Below, in pieces: positions 19,551 through 28,564 of a DNA stretch of 64,000 nt. The first letter of the stretch is position 1; the number at the start of each line of letters is the position of its first letter. Position numbers and translations under genes: made by a program. This stretch comes from Lacisediminimonas profundi (GTDB taxonomy: Bacteria > Pseudomonadota > Gammaproteobacteria > Burkholderiales > Burkholderiaceae_D): positions 186,001 through 250,000 of the forward strand of contig NZ_VTTH01000005.1 in the NCBI RefSeq assembly GCF_008831265.1. The letters run 5' to 3'. The notes beneath the pieces are model-generated. The model ran no database searches. It was not told the DNA's origin and saw nothing but the letters and a program-made list of their open reading frames with translations.

Positions 19551-20336
19551 ATGACACGACAATTCGAAACAATCATCTACGAAGAAGACGGCCCGATCGG
19601 GACCATCACATTGAATCGCCCGGCCAACGGGAACATGTTCAATGCCACCATGTGCCACGAAATCCGCGACTGCATCAATGACATTCGCCGCGAAACGCGC
19701 ACACGAGTAATCGTCATCACGGGAGCCGGGGACAAGTTCTTTTGCATCGGCGGCGAGAAGACCGACATGGAGGACACCAACCTCTATGCAGGGGTACTGC
19801 CTGTTCTGGACATGTACGAAAGCATCGATCGCCTGCAGAAGCCGGTGATTGCGTCGGTCAACGGATTCTCGGTGGGTGGCGGTCATGTGCTGCACGTCGT
19901 GTGCGACCTGACGATTGCCAAGGAGAGCGCAATTTTCCGCCAGGTCGGTCCCATGATGGGGAGCTTCGACGCCGGCTACGGAACCTGGTACCTGGAAGAC
20001 CTGGTCGGAAAGAAGAAGGCCAAGGAAATCTGGATGTTGAATCCGAAAATGACTGCCGCCGATGCGCTCGCAATGGGCCTGATCAACAAGGTCGTGCCGG
20101 ATGATCAGCTCCAGGCAGCAACCCGCGAGATGGCGCTCGAACTCGCCAATCGCGGCGCGTTCGCGCTGGCCTCGATCAAGGCTGCATTCGGTGTCCGCCA
20201 CGGCGGTGTCGGCGGAATGTCCCGCATGTCGCACGATCTGCTGTTGCGTCTCAATCTCGATACGGACGAGTCCAAGGAACTGGCGAAATCTTTCGCCGAG
20301 AAGCGCACTCCGGACGCATCGAAGTTCGGCCACTGA
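19551..20336 (+). CDS. MenB/BadI-type crotonase, candidate 2-ketocyclohexanecarboxyl-CoA hydrolase
   Basis: 261 residues, preceded by CGGAGA. It is a crotonase, but of the MenB/BadI subgroup: the block GSFDAGYGTWYLEDLVG (137-153) holds the catalytic Asp140 and Ser138 of that subgroup, REIW-like KAKEIWMLNP follows, and the C-terminus KRTPDASKFGH is the MenB/BadI ending. The two Glu residues of ordinary enoyl-CoA hydratases are not at their places. No menaquinone genes are near, and its neighbours supply the remaining alicyclic steps, so a BadI role (hydrolytic opening of a 2-keto ring CoA ester to a dicarboxyl-CoA) is favoured. The ring substrate could differ from cyclohexane. Confidence 0.75.
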   Translation: MTRQFETIIYEEDGPIGTITLNRPANGNMFNATMCHEIRDCINDIRRETRTRVIVITGAGDKFFCIGGEKTDMEDTNLYAGVLPVLDMYESIDRLQKPVIASVNGFSVGGGHVLHVVCDLTIAKESAIFRQVGPMMGSFDAGYGTWYLEDLVGKKKAKEIWMLNPKMTAADALAMGLINKVVPDDQLQAATREMALELANRGAFALASIKAAFGVRHGGVGGMSRMSHDLLLRLNLDTDESKELAKSFAEKRTPDASKFGH

Positions 20337-20358
20337 ACGCGCGAATCGGATCGAAGGT

Positions 20359-22041
20359 ATGAACACCATTCTTACCCTGCAGGACCCGCAACAAGCACGT
20401 TCGTATTACGCCGCCGGCGTGTGGCAGGATGACACCTTCTACTCGCTCCTGCAGCGTCACGCCAGGAATCAGCCGGATGCTTTCGCCATGCGCGACAGCG
20501 TCCAGCGGCTGAGCTGGGCCCAATTGCTCGAACGGACCGACGCGGTCGCAGCCGACCTCGAACAGGCAGGTTTGCGCAAGGGTTCGCGCGTTTCCATTTG
20601 GCTGCCCAACCGGGTCGAGGCGCTGCTGGTGTTCCTGGCCTGCTCGCGCAACGGATATATCTGCAATCCCTCCTTGCACCAGAACTACACGGTTGCGGAG
20701 ATCGTCCAGTTGCTCGAGCGAATCCAGTGCGAGGCGTTTTTCGGCCAGAGCGGATACGGCGCCGATGCGAATCGGCCGGGCGTCGCCGCGCAGATCGGCG
20801 CGGTCGGAACACTGCGCCGGGTGTGCTGGCTTGCCCCGCACAACACGCAGGCCAGCGAGCCCGCCACATTCCCGCAGCCGAACGGAAAGCGGACCGCATC
20901 CGCGGCCGACAACAATCCGGACAAGGTGGTCTATCTGGCATTCACCTCCGGCACCACTGGCACGCCCAAGGCCGTCATGCACAGCGATAACACGCTGTTG
21001 GCCAACGGCCGCGCAATGGTCAGGGACTGGCGCCACGACGAGGGCACCGTCCTGCTCACCTTGAGCCCCATCAGCCACCACATCGGCACGGTGGCCCTGG
21101 AGCAAATGCTGGCCGCTGGCTTCGAGCTGGTGCTCAACGACCCGCCGGCGGGCATGCGGCCAATCGACTGGATCCTGGAAACCGGGGCGACCTACGTGAT
21201 GGGCGTGCCGACGCACGCAATGGACATCCTGGCCGAGATGAACCAGCGCGGCATGGAACAGCTAGGCAAGGTCAAGGTGTTCTACATGGCCGGCGCACCC
21301 ATCCCCACCGAAACGGCGCAAGCCTTCATTTCGCGCGGCATCCTGCCGCAGAACGTCTATGGCATGACGGAAAACGGATCGCACCAGTACACACTGCCGG
21401 AAGACGACGAGAAGACAATTGTCCAGACCTGCGGCCGCGCCTGCGATGCATACGACGTCCGTATCTGGAATGCCGAAAATCCCGACATCGAGGCGGCGCC
21501 CGGCGAAGTGGGCGAAATCGCCGGCCGGGGCGGCTGCCTGATGCTCGGCTACTTCGACAACCAGCGGGCCACGGAAACCTCGTTCAACGCACACGGCTGG
21601 TTCCTGAGCGGCGATCTCGGCGTGCTGGATGCCAATGGCTGCTTGCAGATCATGGGCCGCAAGAAGGACCTGATCATCCGGGGCGGCCACAACATCCATC
21701 CGGCCACGATCGAAAACCATGCCCTCACCCATCCGGCGATACTGAAGGCGGCTGCCTTCCCCGTCGCCGATGATCGCCTGGGGGAAAGGGTGTGCCTGGC
21801 GGTGATCGCCAATGAGGCTGGCGCACCCGAAGCGTATGCATTGCTCGCGCATCTGAACGAATCAGGCTTGTCGAAATTCGACATGCCGGAATACTTCATC
21901 GTGCTCGAACAGTTTCCGCTCACGCCCAGCGGCAAGATCCTCAAGCGCGAGCTGGTCGAGTGGGTCAGGCTGGGCCGCATCGCCCCCGCGCCGGTGCGCT
22001 GGAAAGCGCCCGCCCAAGCATCTTCAACAGAGGTCAAATAA
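20359..22041 (+). CDS. Acyl-CoA ligase (AMP-forming), candidate alicyclic acid-CoA ligase
   Basis: 560 residues from ATG 20359; the open frame extends upstream into the previous gene but has no better start. Adenylate-forming motifs are all present: P-loop AFTSGTTGTPKAVMHSD, YGMTENGSHQ, GWFLSGDLGVLDANGCL, GRKKDLIIRGGHNIHP, and the catalytic Lys in PLTPSGKILKREL. It activates a carboxylic acid with ATP and CoA. In the alicyclic pathway model it takes the AliA (cyclohexanecarboxylate-CoA ligase) position. Aromatic or aliphatic acids cannot be excluded. Confidence 0.9.
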   Translation: MNTILTLQDPQQARSYYAAGVWQDDTFYSLLQRHARNQPDAFAMRDSVQRLSWAQLLERTDAVAADLEQAGLRKGSRVSIWLPNRVEALLVFLACSRNGYICNPSLHQNYTVAEIVQLLERIQCEAFFGQSGYGADANRPGVAAQIGAVGTLRRVCWLAPHNTQASEPATFPQPNGKRTASAADNNPDKVVYLAFTSGTTGTPKAVMHSDNTLLANGRAMVRDWRHDEGTVLLTLSPISHHIGTVALEQMLAAGFELVLNDPPAGMRPIDWILETGATYVMGVPTHAMDILAEMNQRGMEQLGKVKVFYMAGAPIPTETAQAFISRGILPQNVYGMTENGSHQYTLPEDDEKTIVQTCGRACDAYDVRIWNAENPDIEAAPGEVGEIAGRGGCLMLGYFDNQRATETSFNAHGWFLSGDLGVLDANGCLQIMGRKKDLIIRGGHNIHPATIENHALTHPAILKAAAFPVADDRLGERVCLAVIANEAGAPEAYALLAHLNESGLSKFDMPEYFIVLEQFPLTPSGKILKRELVEWVRLGRIAPAPVRWKAPAQASSTEVK

Positions 22042-22043
22042 AC

Positions 22044-22811
22044 ATGCCCATCACGCTTTCCTTCAAGGAAGAATTCGCAGTCCTGACAATCGATCGCCCG
22101 GAAGCGCTGAACGCGCTGAGCTTTTCGCTGATTCGCGAGATCGGGGCGCGCCTCGATGAAGTTGCCCGCTCGGATGCGCGCGCGCTGCTGGTCACGGGCG
22201 CCGGTCCGAAAGCGTTCTGCGCCGGGGCGGACATCACCGAACTGATGAACCAGCCTGCCGAAGCGCACAAACGCGGCATTGAACTGGGCCAGGGCGTGTT
22301 CTCGTCACTGCAGTCGCTGCCGATACCATCGGTTGCGATCATCAACGGCTTCGCGTTCGGTGGCGGTCTGGAGCTTGCGTTGTCGTGCACCTTCCGTCTT
22401 GCCTCGGAAAATGCCAAGGTGGGCCTGCCGGAGATCAAGCTGGGACTGATTCCCGGCTATGGCGGCACCCAGCGATTGTCGCGACTGGTCGGCGAAGCCC
22501 GTGCGATGGAAATGATCCTGACCGGCCGCACGGTGCGCGCCGACGAAGCGCTGCAAATGGGCTTGGTCAATCGCCTGGTAGAAGGCGATCCGGTCGACGC
22601 GGGCATGCGCTTCGCGCGCGAATTCACCTGCCACAGCCTGGCATCGCTGCGCCATGCCCGCGCTGCCGTCCATCGTTCCCTGCAGACCTCGCTTGCCGAA
22701 GGCCTCAAGATCGAGGCGGACCTCTCGACCCTTGCGTACCAGACGGCGGACGCCGCCGAAGGCATGACGGCCTTCCTGGAAAAACGCAAACCCAGCTTTC
22801 AGGACCGGTAA
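22044..22811 (+). CDS. Enoyl-CoA hydratase (BadK-like position)
   Basis: 255 residues starting two bases after the ligase stop, with AGAGG upstream. A true hydratase: Glu110 in GGGLELAL and Glu130 in GLPEIKLGLIPGYGGTQR are the two catalytic acids, and the oxyanion loop is CAGADI with FGGG. In the pathway model it hydrates the ring 1-ene carboxyl-CoA to the 2-hydroxy acyl-CoA, or acts in the following beta-oxidation. Confidence 0.92.
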   Translation: MPITLSFKEEFAVLTIDRPEALNALSFSLIREIGARLDEVARSDARALLVTGAGPKAFCAGADITELMNQPAEAHKRGIELGQGVFSSLQSLPIPSVAIINGFAFGGGLELALSCTFRLASENAKVGLPEIKLGLIPGYGGTQRLSRLVGEARAMEMILTGRTVRADEALQMGLVNRLVEGDPVDAGMRFAREFTCHSLASLRHARAAVHRSLQTSLAEGLKIEADLSTLAYQTADAAEGMTAFLEKRKPSFQDR

Positions 22812-22815
22812 CAAC

Positions 22816-23559
22816 ATGACGACAAAAGGCACCATCATCGTAACCGGCGCAAGCCGCGGCATCGGCGCGTCGATCGCCATCCATCTGGCCCGGCAGGGTT
22901 TCACCATTGCCTGCCTGACGCGCCGCGCCGAACTGCCACCAGCATGCAGTGCAGACCGCGAGGCGCTCGCCCGCTGCGTCGCCATTGCCTGCGATGTGAC
23001 CAAGCCCGAAAGCATGCGCGCCGCGTTTGCCCAAGCCGCTGCGCTGGGCAAACCGGTCGTCGGAGTGGTCAACAATGCCGGCGTGCACCTGGAAGGGCCG
23101 AGCGACCGCTTCTCGCTGGAGGACTACGAAACCGTTTTCGCGACCAACGCAACCTCGGTATTCCTCGGCTGCCAGAACGCCTATCCGCACCTGCTAGCGG
23201 CGGGCGGCGGCCTGATCGTCAACATCGGATCATTCTTCGACAAGATGGGCGTCAAACGCAATCTTGCCTACTGCGCGTCGAAAGCCGCCGTGGGCGCCAT
23301 CACGCGCTGTCTGGGCGTGGAATGGGCCAGCAAGGGCATTCGCGTGATGGATATTGCGCCGGGATACATCTCGACCGACCTGAACAAGGAAAGCATGGAA
23401 GGTCCGTTGAAGGAATTCCTGGAAAAACGTATCCCCGGTCGCAAACCCGGGACGGCGGAAGACGTCGCCAAGCTGGTGGCTGCACTGTTCACGATCGATT
23501 CCCCATTCCTGACCGGCGAAACGATTTACATCGACGGCGCGCATGCAATCGCGCACTGA
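22816..23559 (+). CDS. SDR oxidoreductase, candidate 2-hydroxyacyl-ring CoA dehydrogenase (BadH-like position)
   Basis: 247 residues, classical short-chain dehydrogenase. TGASRGIG (10-17) binds NAD(P), NNAG is at 86-89, and the catalytic Ser139, Tyr152 and Lys156 (YCASK) are intact. It lies four bases after the hydratase gene. In the alicyclic route it would oxidise the 2-hydroxy ring CoA ester to the 2-keto ester that the BadI-like enzyme opens. A FabG-like role is possible but no acyl-carrier genes are near. Confidence 0.88.
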   Translation: MTTKGTIIVTGASRGIGASIAIHLARQGFTIACLTRRAELPPACSADREALARCVAIACDVTKPESMRAAFAQAAALGKPVVGVVNNAGVHLEGPSDRFSLEDYETVFATNATSVFLGCQNAYPHLLAAGGGLIVNIGSFFDKMGVKRNLAYCASKAAVGAITRCLGVEWASKGIRVMDIAPGYISTDLNKESMEGPLKEFLEKRIPGRKPGTAEDVAKLVAALFTIDSPFLTGETIYIDGAHAIAH

Positions 23560-23595
23560 ACCAAGGTCCCGACTCCTGATTGAAGAGGCAAGCAT

Positions 23596-24762
23596 TTGAA
23601 CATTTTTGAACGGCTGGATGCGGCCATTGAATTATCCGACGACGAGAAGCTCCTGGTCGACAGCGTGCGCGTGCTCGCGCGCGGTGAAATCGCGAAGCGG
23701 GCTGAACACCATGACAAGACTGGCGAGTTCCCCTGGGAGAATATCAAAGCGATCAACAACCTGGGCTTGAACGCGATGTTCATTCCCGAGGAATACGGCG
23801 GCGCCGCCTTGTCCTATACCGTCTACCTGGAATGCGTGCGCGAGATCACCAAGGCCTGCGCCTCGACGGGAATCATCTGGGCCACCAATTTCCATGCGAT
23901 CAAGCCGGTGATCGACTTTGGCACCCATGAGCAGAAGAGCCGCTTCCTGCCGCGCGTGGCCGAAGGCGGACTGGTGTCGCTCGCGATCACGGAGCCGAAC
24001 GCCGGATCCGATGCGACCGGCATGCGCACCCGCTTCACGCCCGATGGCGACGACATCATCATCAATGGCGGCAAGACCTTCATTACCAGCGGCGATGTCG
24101 CGGACCTTTATCTGCTGTTCGGCAAATGGAGCGAGATCGACGACCCCAAGAACGCCATCACGGCGCTGGTGCTGGAAAAGGGAACGCCCGGCCTGTCGGT
24201 GGTGCGCAAGGAAGACAAGATGGGTCATCGCGCATCGAGCACGGCCACCATTTCGTTCGACAACTGCCGCGTGCCGCGCGCGAATCTGCTGTGCAATCCG
24301 GGGGACGGCTTGCGCATCCTGTTTGCATCCCTGAACAAGTCGCGTCCGAGCGTTGCGGCGCATGCGCTGGGCATCGCGCGCGCGGCGTTCGAGGATGGGA
24401 TCGCCTACATCAACGAACGCAAGCAGTCCGGCCGCAAGATCGTCGAATTCCAGGGCATCCAGTTCATGCTGGCCGACATGGCGACCGACCTGGCGATGTG
24501 CGAGGGCTGGTTGTGGCGCATGGCAAAAGTGATCGACGGCGGCGGCACCGATTTTGGCATCGAGGCCTCGATGCTGAAGATGCGCGCATCGGATATCGCC
24601 ATGCGCATCACCACCGATGTTGTGCAGCTGTTCGGCGGCTATGGCTATTGCAGCGATTTTCGTGTCGAGCGGCTCATGCGCGACGCCAAGATCACGCAGA
24701 TCTGGGAAGGCACCAACCAGGTCCACCGCCAGCTGATCGGCCGCAGTTTTTTGACTAAATGA
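23596..24762 (+). CDS. Acyl-CoA dehydrogenase
   Basis: 388 residues from a TTG start at 23596, supported by AGAGG seven bases upstream; no closer ATG exists. Family motifs: LAITEPNAGSDATGM (FAD-binding), DKMGHRASSTATI, and IWEGTNQVHRQLIGR near the C-terminus with the conserved Glu that acts as catalytic base in short-chain enzymes. It introduces the alpha-beta double bond into an acyl-CoA, taking the AliB/BadJ role in the model. The electron acceptor (ETF) genes are not in this window. Confidence 0.92.
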   Translation: MNIFERLDAAIELSDDEKLLVDSVRVLARGEIAKRAEHHDKTGEFPWENIKAINNLGLNAMFIPEEYGGAALSYTVYLECVREITKACASTGIIWATNFHAIKPVIDFGTHEQKSRFLPRVAEGGLVSLAITEPNAGSDATGMRTRFTPDGDDIIINGGKTFITSGDVADLYLLFGKWSEIDDPKNAITALVLEKGTPGLSVVRKEDKMGHRASSTATISFDNCRVPRANLLCNPGDGLRILFASLNKSRPSVAAHALGIARAAFEDGIAYINERKQSGRKIVEFQGIQFMLADMATDLAMCEGWLWRMAKVIDGGGTDFGIEASMLKMRASDIAMRITTDVVQLFGGYGYCSDFRVERLMRDAKITQIWEGTNQVHRQLIGRSFLTK

Positions 24763-24769
24763 GGACGCA

Positions 24770-25645
24770 ATGAGTGATATCAAAACCATCGGCGTAGCCG
24801 GTAGCGGCACCATGGGCGCCGGCATCGCGATCGTCGCAGCGCGCGCCGGATTTCGCACCGTTGTCTACGACACACGGCAGGATGCGCTGGACCGCTCGCG
24901 CAAGCAGACAGCGGATTTCTTCGCAAAATCGGTGCAGCGCGGAAAGCTGACCCAGGACCAGGTAGCCACCATCATGGCCAATCTGGTCGGAACCACGAAC
25001 CTGGCGGACCTCGCTGCCTGCGACCTGGTGATCGATGCCGTATTCGAAGACCTGCGCGTCAAGCACGACCTGTTCGGCAAGCTCAATGAAGTGTGCCCGG
25101 CACATACCATTTTCGCGTCCAACACCTCGACCCTGTCGATTACGGAAATTGCGGGCGGCTCCGGCCGCGATGACCGCTTTGTCGGCATGCACTTCTGCCT
25201 GCCGGCACAGTTGATGAAGCTGGTCGAGATGTCGCCCGGCTTGAATACGTCTGAAGAAACCTTCAGCAAGGCATGGGCTGCATGCGAAGCCATGGGCCAG
25301 CGCCCGGTCAAGACCAAGGACAATCCCGGTTTCATCCTGAATTATTTCCTGGTGCCTTACAACAACGATGCGATCCGGCTGGTCGAAGCCGGCGTCGCCG
25401 AACCCGCCGACATCGATCGCGCGATCAAGGAAGGATTGGGCTATCCGATGGGGCCGCTCGAACTGCTGGACCTGATCGGGCTCGACACCCAGCTGCTGCT
25501 GTGCGAAGCGCTGTATGGCGTGACTCACGAGCCACGCGCGGCATGTCCGCCGCTGGTCAAGCGCATGATCGCTGCCGGCCATCTCGGACGGAAGTCGGGA
25601 CGCGGCTTTTACACATACCAAGGCAATGCCATGTTCGGAGGCTGA
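24770..25645 (+). CDS. 3-hydroxyacyl-CoA dehydrogenase, NAD-binding half
   Basis: 291 residues: Rossmann domain with GSGTMGAGIAIVAARAG near residue 10, then the catalytic His in VGMHFC and the conserved SNTSTL region, and one C-terminal HCDH domain ending FLGRKSGRGFYTYQ-like. This is the length of the short Hbd type. The next gene, four bases on, carries the second C-terminal part found in the 509-residue paralogue at 28565, so the two may work together as a split enzyme. Oxidises a 3-hydroxyacyl-CoA with NAD+. Confidence 0.92.
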   Translation: MSDIKTIGVAGSGTMGAGIAIVAARAGFRTVVYDTRQDALDRSRKQTADFFAKSVQRGKLTQDQVATIMANLVGTTNLADLAACDLVIDAVFEDLRVKHDLFGKLNEVCPAHTIFASNTSTLSITEIAGGSGRDDRFVGMHFCLPAQLMKLVEMSPGLNTSEETFSKAWAACEAMGQRPVKTKDNPGFILNYFLVPYNNDAIRLVEAGVAEPADIDRAIKEGLGYPMGPLELLDLIGLDTQLLLCEALYGVTHEPRAACPPLVKRMIAAGHLGRKSGRGFYTYQGNAMFGG

Positions 25646-25648
25646 TCA

Positions 25649-26305
25649 ATGAAATATTCAATTATCGATACCGGCAACGGCCGTTCCTTTCCGGCGCCGC
25701 ATGCTCTGCTGGACGGCAAGTCGGCAGAGGGGGAGCTTGTGATCCTGTTGGGCGCCACGGCAGGCCAGGCGCTTCCGACTGTTGCAGATGCGGACAAGAA
25801 AGCAGCAATCCTGATTGAACTGGGGAACGAGTGCCTGGGCGTGCACACCGGGGAAAGCCGCGGCAATGAAGGATCCAATGTGCTGGGGTTCAATCGGTTC
25901 AGGCTGGGGGATGGCGAGCCTTCCAATCTGATCGAGCTGGTACTCCAGCCGAACACGGCCAAGGCCGCAATCGCCGCTGCCAAAGAAGTGTTTGAAGCGG
26001 CCGGATTGAAGGTCGCTGTGTGCTTTGATTTCCAGGGACGAATCATCGACCGTCTTGTACGCCCCTACTACAATGCCGCGCTGCGCCGCCTGGACGAAGG
26101 CCTGGCAAGCGCGGACGACATGGACCTGACGCTTCGCCTGGGCCTTGGCTATCCGGAAGGCCCGATTTCGCTGCTGGAGCGGACCGGCCTTGAACATCAT
26201 TTCGACGTGACCAGCGGGCTGTTCGATGCCTATGGCGAGTCGCCCTATGCGCCCGCACGCCGGGCCCGCGTGGCCAAGGCCCGCGCGCCGGACCGAAAGG
26301 CTTGA
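25649..26305 (+). CDS. 3-hydroxyacyl-CoA dehydrogenase C-terminal-domain protein
   Basis: 218 residues without a nucleotide-binding motif. The C-terminal half (about 120-200) has the HCDH signature RIIDRLVRPYYNAALRRLDE and LGYPEGPISLLERTGL. The N-terminal half resembles the linker and second domain of PaaH-type enzymes. Its length plus that of the gene before (291 + 218) equals 509, the exact length of the fused paralogue at 28565. Probably a partner subunit. Starts four bases after its neighbour's stop, consistent with tight coupling. Confidence 0.75.
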   Translation: MKYSIIDTGNGRSFPAPHALLDGKSAEGELVILLGATAGQALPTVADADKKAAILIELGNECLGVHTGESRGNEGSNVLGFNRFRLGDGEPSNLIELVLQPNTAKAAIAAAKEVFEAAGLKVAVCFDFQGRIIDRLVRPYYNAALRRLDEGLASADDMDLTLRLGLGYPEGPISLLERTGLEHHFDVTSGLFDAYGESPYAPARRARVAKARAPDRKA

Positions 26306-26306
26306 C

Positions 26307-27425
26307 ATGATGCGCCCCCTGGAAGGAGTGCGCGTCCTCGATTTCAGCACGCTTCTGCCGGGGCCGATGGCGACGCTGGTGCTGGCTGAGGCTGGTGCCG
26401 AAGTCATCAAGATCGAGCGTCCCGGCCGTGGCGACGAGATGCGCAGCTATGAGCCGAAATTTGGCGAAGATAGCGTGAACTTTGCCTTGCTCAACCGGGG
26501 CAAGCGCAGTATCGCGATCGACCTGAAGGAAAAAGGGATCATCGACAAGCTGCGTGGCCTGATAGCGAGCGCTGACATTGTCGTCGAGCAGTTCCGGCCC
26601 GGGGTCATGGATCGGCTGGGCCTGGGCTACGAAGCACTGTCCGCGATCAACGACAAGATCATCTACTGCGCAATCACGGGATATGGCCAGTCGGGCCCCT
26701 TGGCGCAGGTTGCCGCGCACGACCTGAATTACCTTGCCGTATCCGGAATGCTCGGGCTCTCGGCCGGATCGGATGGCACTCCGGGGCTTCCACCTGCCCT
26801 GATCGCCGACATCGCCGGCGGAACCTACCCGGCCGTTGTCAACATCCTGCTCGCATTGCGTCAGCGCGATCGAACCGGCAAGGGCTGCAAGCTCGATATC
26901 GCGATGGCCGACAACCTGTTCACTTTTCTCTACTGGGCGATCGGCAACGGCCAGTTGGGGCAGTGGCCGTTGCCGGGCGGAGAACTGGTGACCGGCGGCA
27001 CGCCACGTTATCAGGTCTATCGCACCAGCGATGGCAAGTTCATCGCTGCGGCACCGCTGGAAGAAAAATTCTGGGCCAACTTCATCGAGGCGATCGGCGC
27101 CCCCAAGGAGCTGCTCGACGATGCCACGAATCCCGAAATGGTCAAGTCGAAAATCCAGCAAATCCTTATTGCACAAACGGCCGAGCATTGGGCCAAGTGC
27201 TTCGAGGGCAAGGACCTGTGCTGCGCCGTTGTCGCTTCAATGAAGGAGGCGATGGAGCATCCCCACTTCCGCAGCCGCGGCCTGTTTTCGAAGCAACTCG
27301 CCAGCGGAGACCGCAGCATTGCCGCATTGCCCATTCCCGTCGCACGTGAATTCCGCGACCAGAAAGCCGTCGACGGCTACCCGGGCCTGGGCGAGGCGAA
27401 TCACGAATTCGGTCTCGATCAATAA
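26307..27425 (+). CDS. Family III CoA-transferase / alpha-methylacyl-CoA racemase-like
   Basis: 372 residues from ATG 26307 (AAAGG upstream), one base after the previous stop. The CaiB fold start RPLEGVRVLDFSTLLPGPMA is present. The regions AAHDLNYLAVSGML and LIADIAGGTYP match the His and Asp active residues of alpha-methylacyl-CoA racemase, and APLEEKFW supplies the third (Glu). So epimerisation of a branched or alicyclic acyl-CoA at the alpha carbon is at least as likely as CoA transfer. A racemase would let the pathway take both substrate isomers. Confidence 0.85.
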   Translation: MMRPLEGVRVLDFSTLLPGPMATLVLAEAGAEVIKIERPGRGDEMRSYEPKFGEDSVNFALLNRGKRSIAIDLKEKGIIDKLRGLIASADIVVEQFRPGVMDRLGLGYEALSAINDKIIYCAITGYGQSGPLAQVAAHDLNYLAVSGMLGLSAGSDGTPGLPPALIADIAGGTYPAVVNILLALRQRDRTGKGCKLDIAMADNLFTFLYWAIGNGQLGQWPLPGGELVTGGTPRYQVYRTSDGKFIAAAPLEEKFWANFIEAIGAPKELLDDATNPEMVKSKIQQILIAQTAEHWAKCFEGKDLCCAVVASMKEAMEHPHFRSRGLFSKQLASGDRSIAALPIPVAREFRDQKAVDGYPGLGEANHEFGLDQ

Positions 27426-27448
27426 CAAAGAAAACGGATGGAACCCGC

Positions 27449-28450
27449 ATGCGTGCAATCGTAGTCAGGGAACACGGTGAACCTGAAACACTGAAGCTTG
27501 AAGAAGTCGGCACGCCTGCCTTTGGTGATGACGAAGTCCTGATCGAGGTCCACGCCGTTGGCGTGAACTATCCGGATTTGCTCGTCATCAGCGGCCAGTA
27601 CCAGATACTGCCGCCGCGGCCTTTCAGCCCCGGGAAAGATGCGGCCGGCGTAGTGCTTGCCACTGGCCGCAACGTCAAGACCTGCAAGCCGGGCGACCGT
27701 GTCATGGCGCAGGTCGAATACGGCGCGTACGCCGAACAACTGGTGACCAGCGGGGAGAACTGTTTCGTCATTCCGCACAGCATGTCCTTTAACGATGCTG
27801 CTGCAATGGGCCTTGTGTACCAGACAGCGCATTTCGCGCTGGTCGAGCGCGGCATGTACCGGCCGGGAGAAGTGGTCCTGGTCAACGGCGCCGGCGGCGG
27901 CGTCGGCCTGGCCGCAGTGCAGATCGCAAAGGGCCTTGGCGCGACGGTGCTGGCGGGCGTCCGGCGCGAAGAACATGCAAGGCTGGCCACGGAAAGCGGG
28001 GCCGACCATATCATCAACATCGGCGCCGACAATCTGCGCGACTCGCTGCGCGAGCAAGTGCAGGCGGTCACCAACGGTCACGGCGCCGACGTGATCCTGG
28101 ACCCGCTCGGCGACGATGTGTTCGATGCCAGCATGCGTGCGCTGGCCTGGCGCGGCCGCATGGTGGTGATCGGATTTGCAGCGGGCCGCATCCCTGCCAT
28201 CAAGGCGAATTACTTACTGGTTAAAAACATCCTCGTGTCCGGCTTGCAGTGGAGCGACTATCGCGAGCGCGATCCGGCATGGGTGCGGCGAGTGCAGACC
28301 GAGCTATTTGACCTGTACACCGCCGGGAAGATCAAACCCAATGTGATGCGCAGCTTTGCACTGCAAGACTGTGCGCAAGCATTGGCACTGGTCAAGGCCG
28401 GCAAGGTCCAGGGCAAAGTGATCCTGACTACTGCAAACGCGAAGGCCTGA
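27449..28450 (+). CDS. NADPH:quinone oxidoreductase-like MDR protein
   Basis: 333 residues, medium-chain dehydrogenase/reductase without zinc ligands. N-terminal MRAIVVREHGEPETLKLEEV, NADPH-binding VNGAGGGVGLAAVQIAKGLGA at about 150, and the C-terminal region QGKVILTT. Members reduce quinones or enoyl compounds; here an enoyl-CoA or enone reduction linked to ring metabolism is possible. It starts 23 bp after the racemase-like gene. Confidence 0.88.
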   Translation: MRAIVVREHGEPETLKLEEVGTPAFGDDEVLIEVHAVGVNYPDLLVISGQYQILPPRPFSPGKDAAGVVLATGRNVKTCKPGDRVMAQVEYGAYAEQLVTSGENCFVIPHSMSFNDAAAMGLVYQTAHFALVERGMYRPGEVVLVNGAGGGVGLAAVQIAKGLGATVLAGVRREEHARLATESGADHIINIGADNLRDSLREQVQAVTNGHGADVILDPLGDDVFDASMRALAWRGRMVVIGFAAGRIPAIKANYLLVKNILVSGLQWSDYRERDPAWVRRVQTELFDLYTAGKIKPNVMRSFALQDCAQALALVKAGKVQGKVILTTANAKA

Positions 28451-28484
28451 TTGCACTTTTTTCACCCGTGCTCACGACCTTGCA

Positions 28485-28517
28485 AGCCCGGGCAGCGGTG
28501 AGTCCGCCGCCTGGGCT
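28485..28517 (+). other. GC-rich hairpin between catabolic genes
   Basis: AGCCCGGGCAGCGG (28485-28498) pairs with CCGCCGCCTGGGCT (28504-28517) with one mismatch and one G-U. No U-tract follows, so it could be an attenuator or mRNA stabilising hairpin rather than a full terminator between the oxidoreductase gene and the fused dehydrogenase. Confidence 0.4.
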
Positions 28518-28564
28518 GGACACGCCCCCCTCTTCATGATTAGCCATTCCAAGGAAGCATTCCA

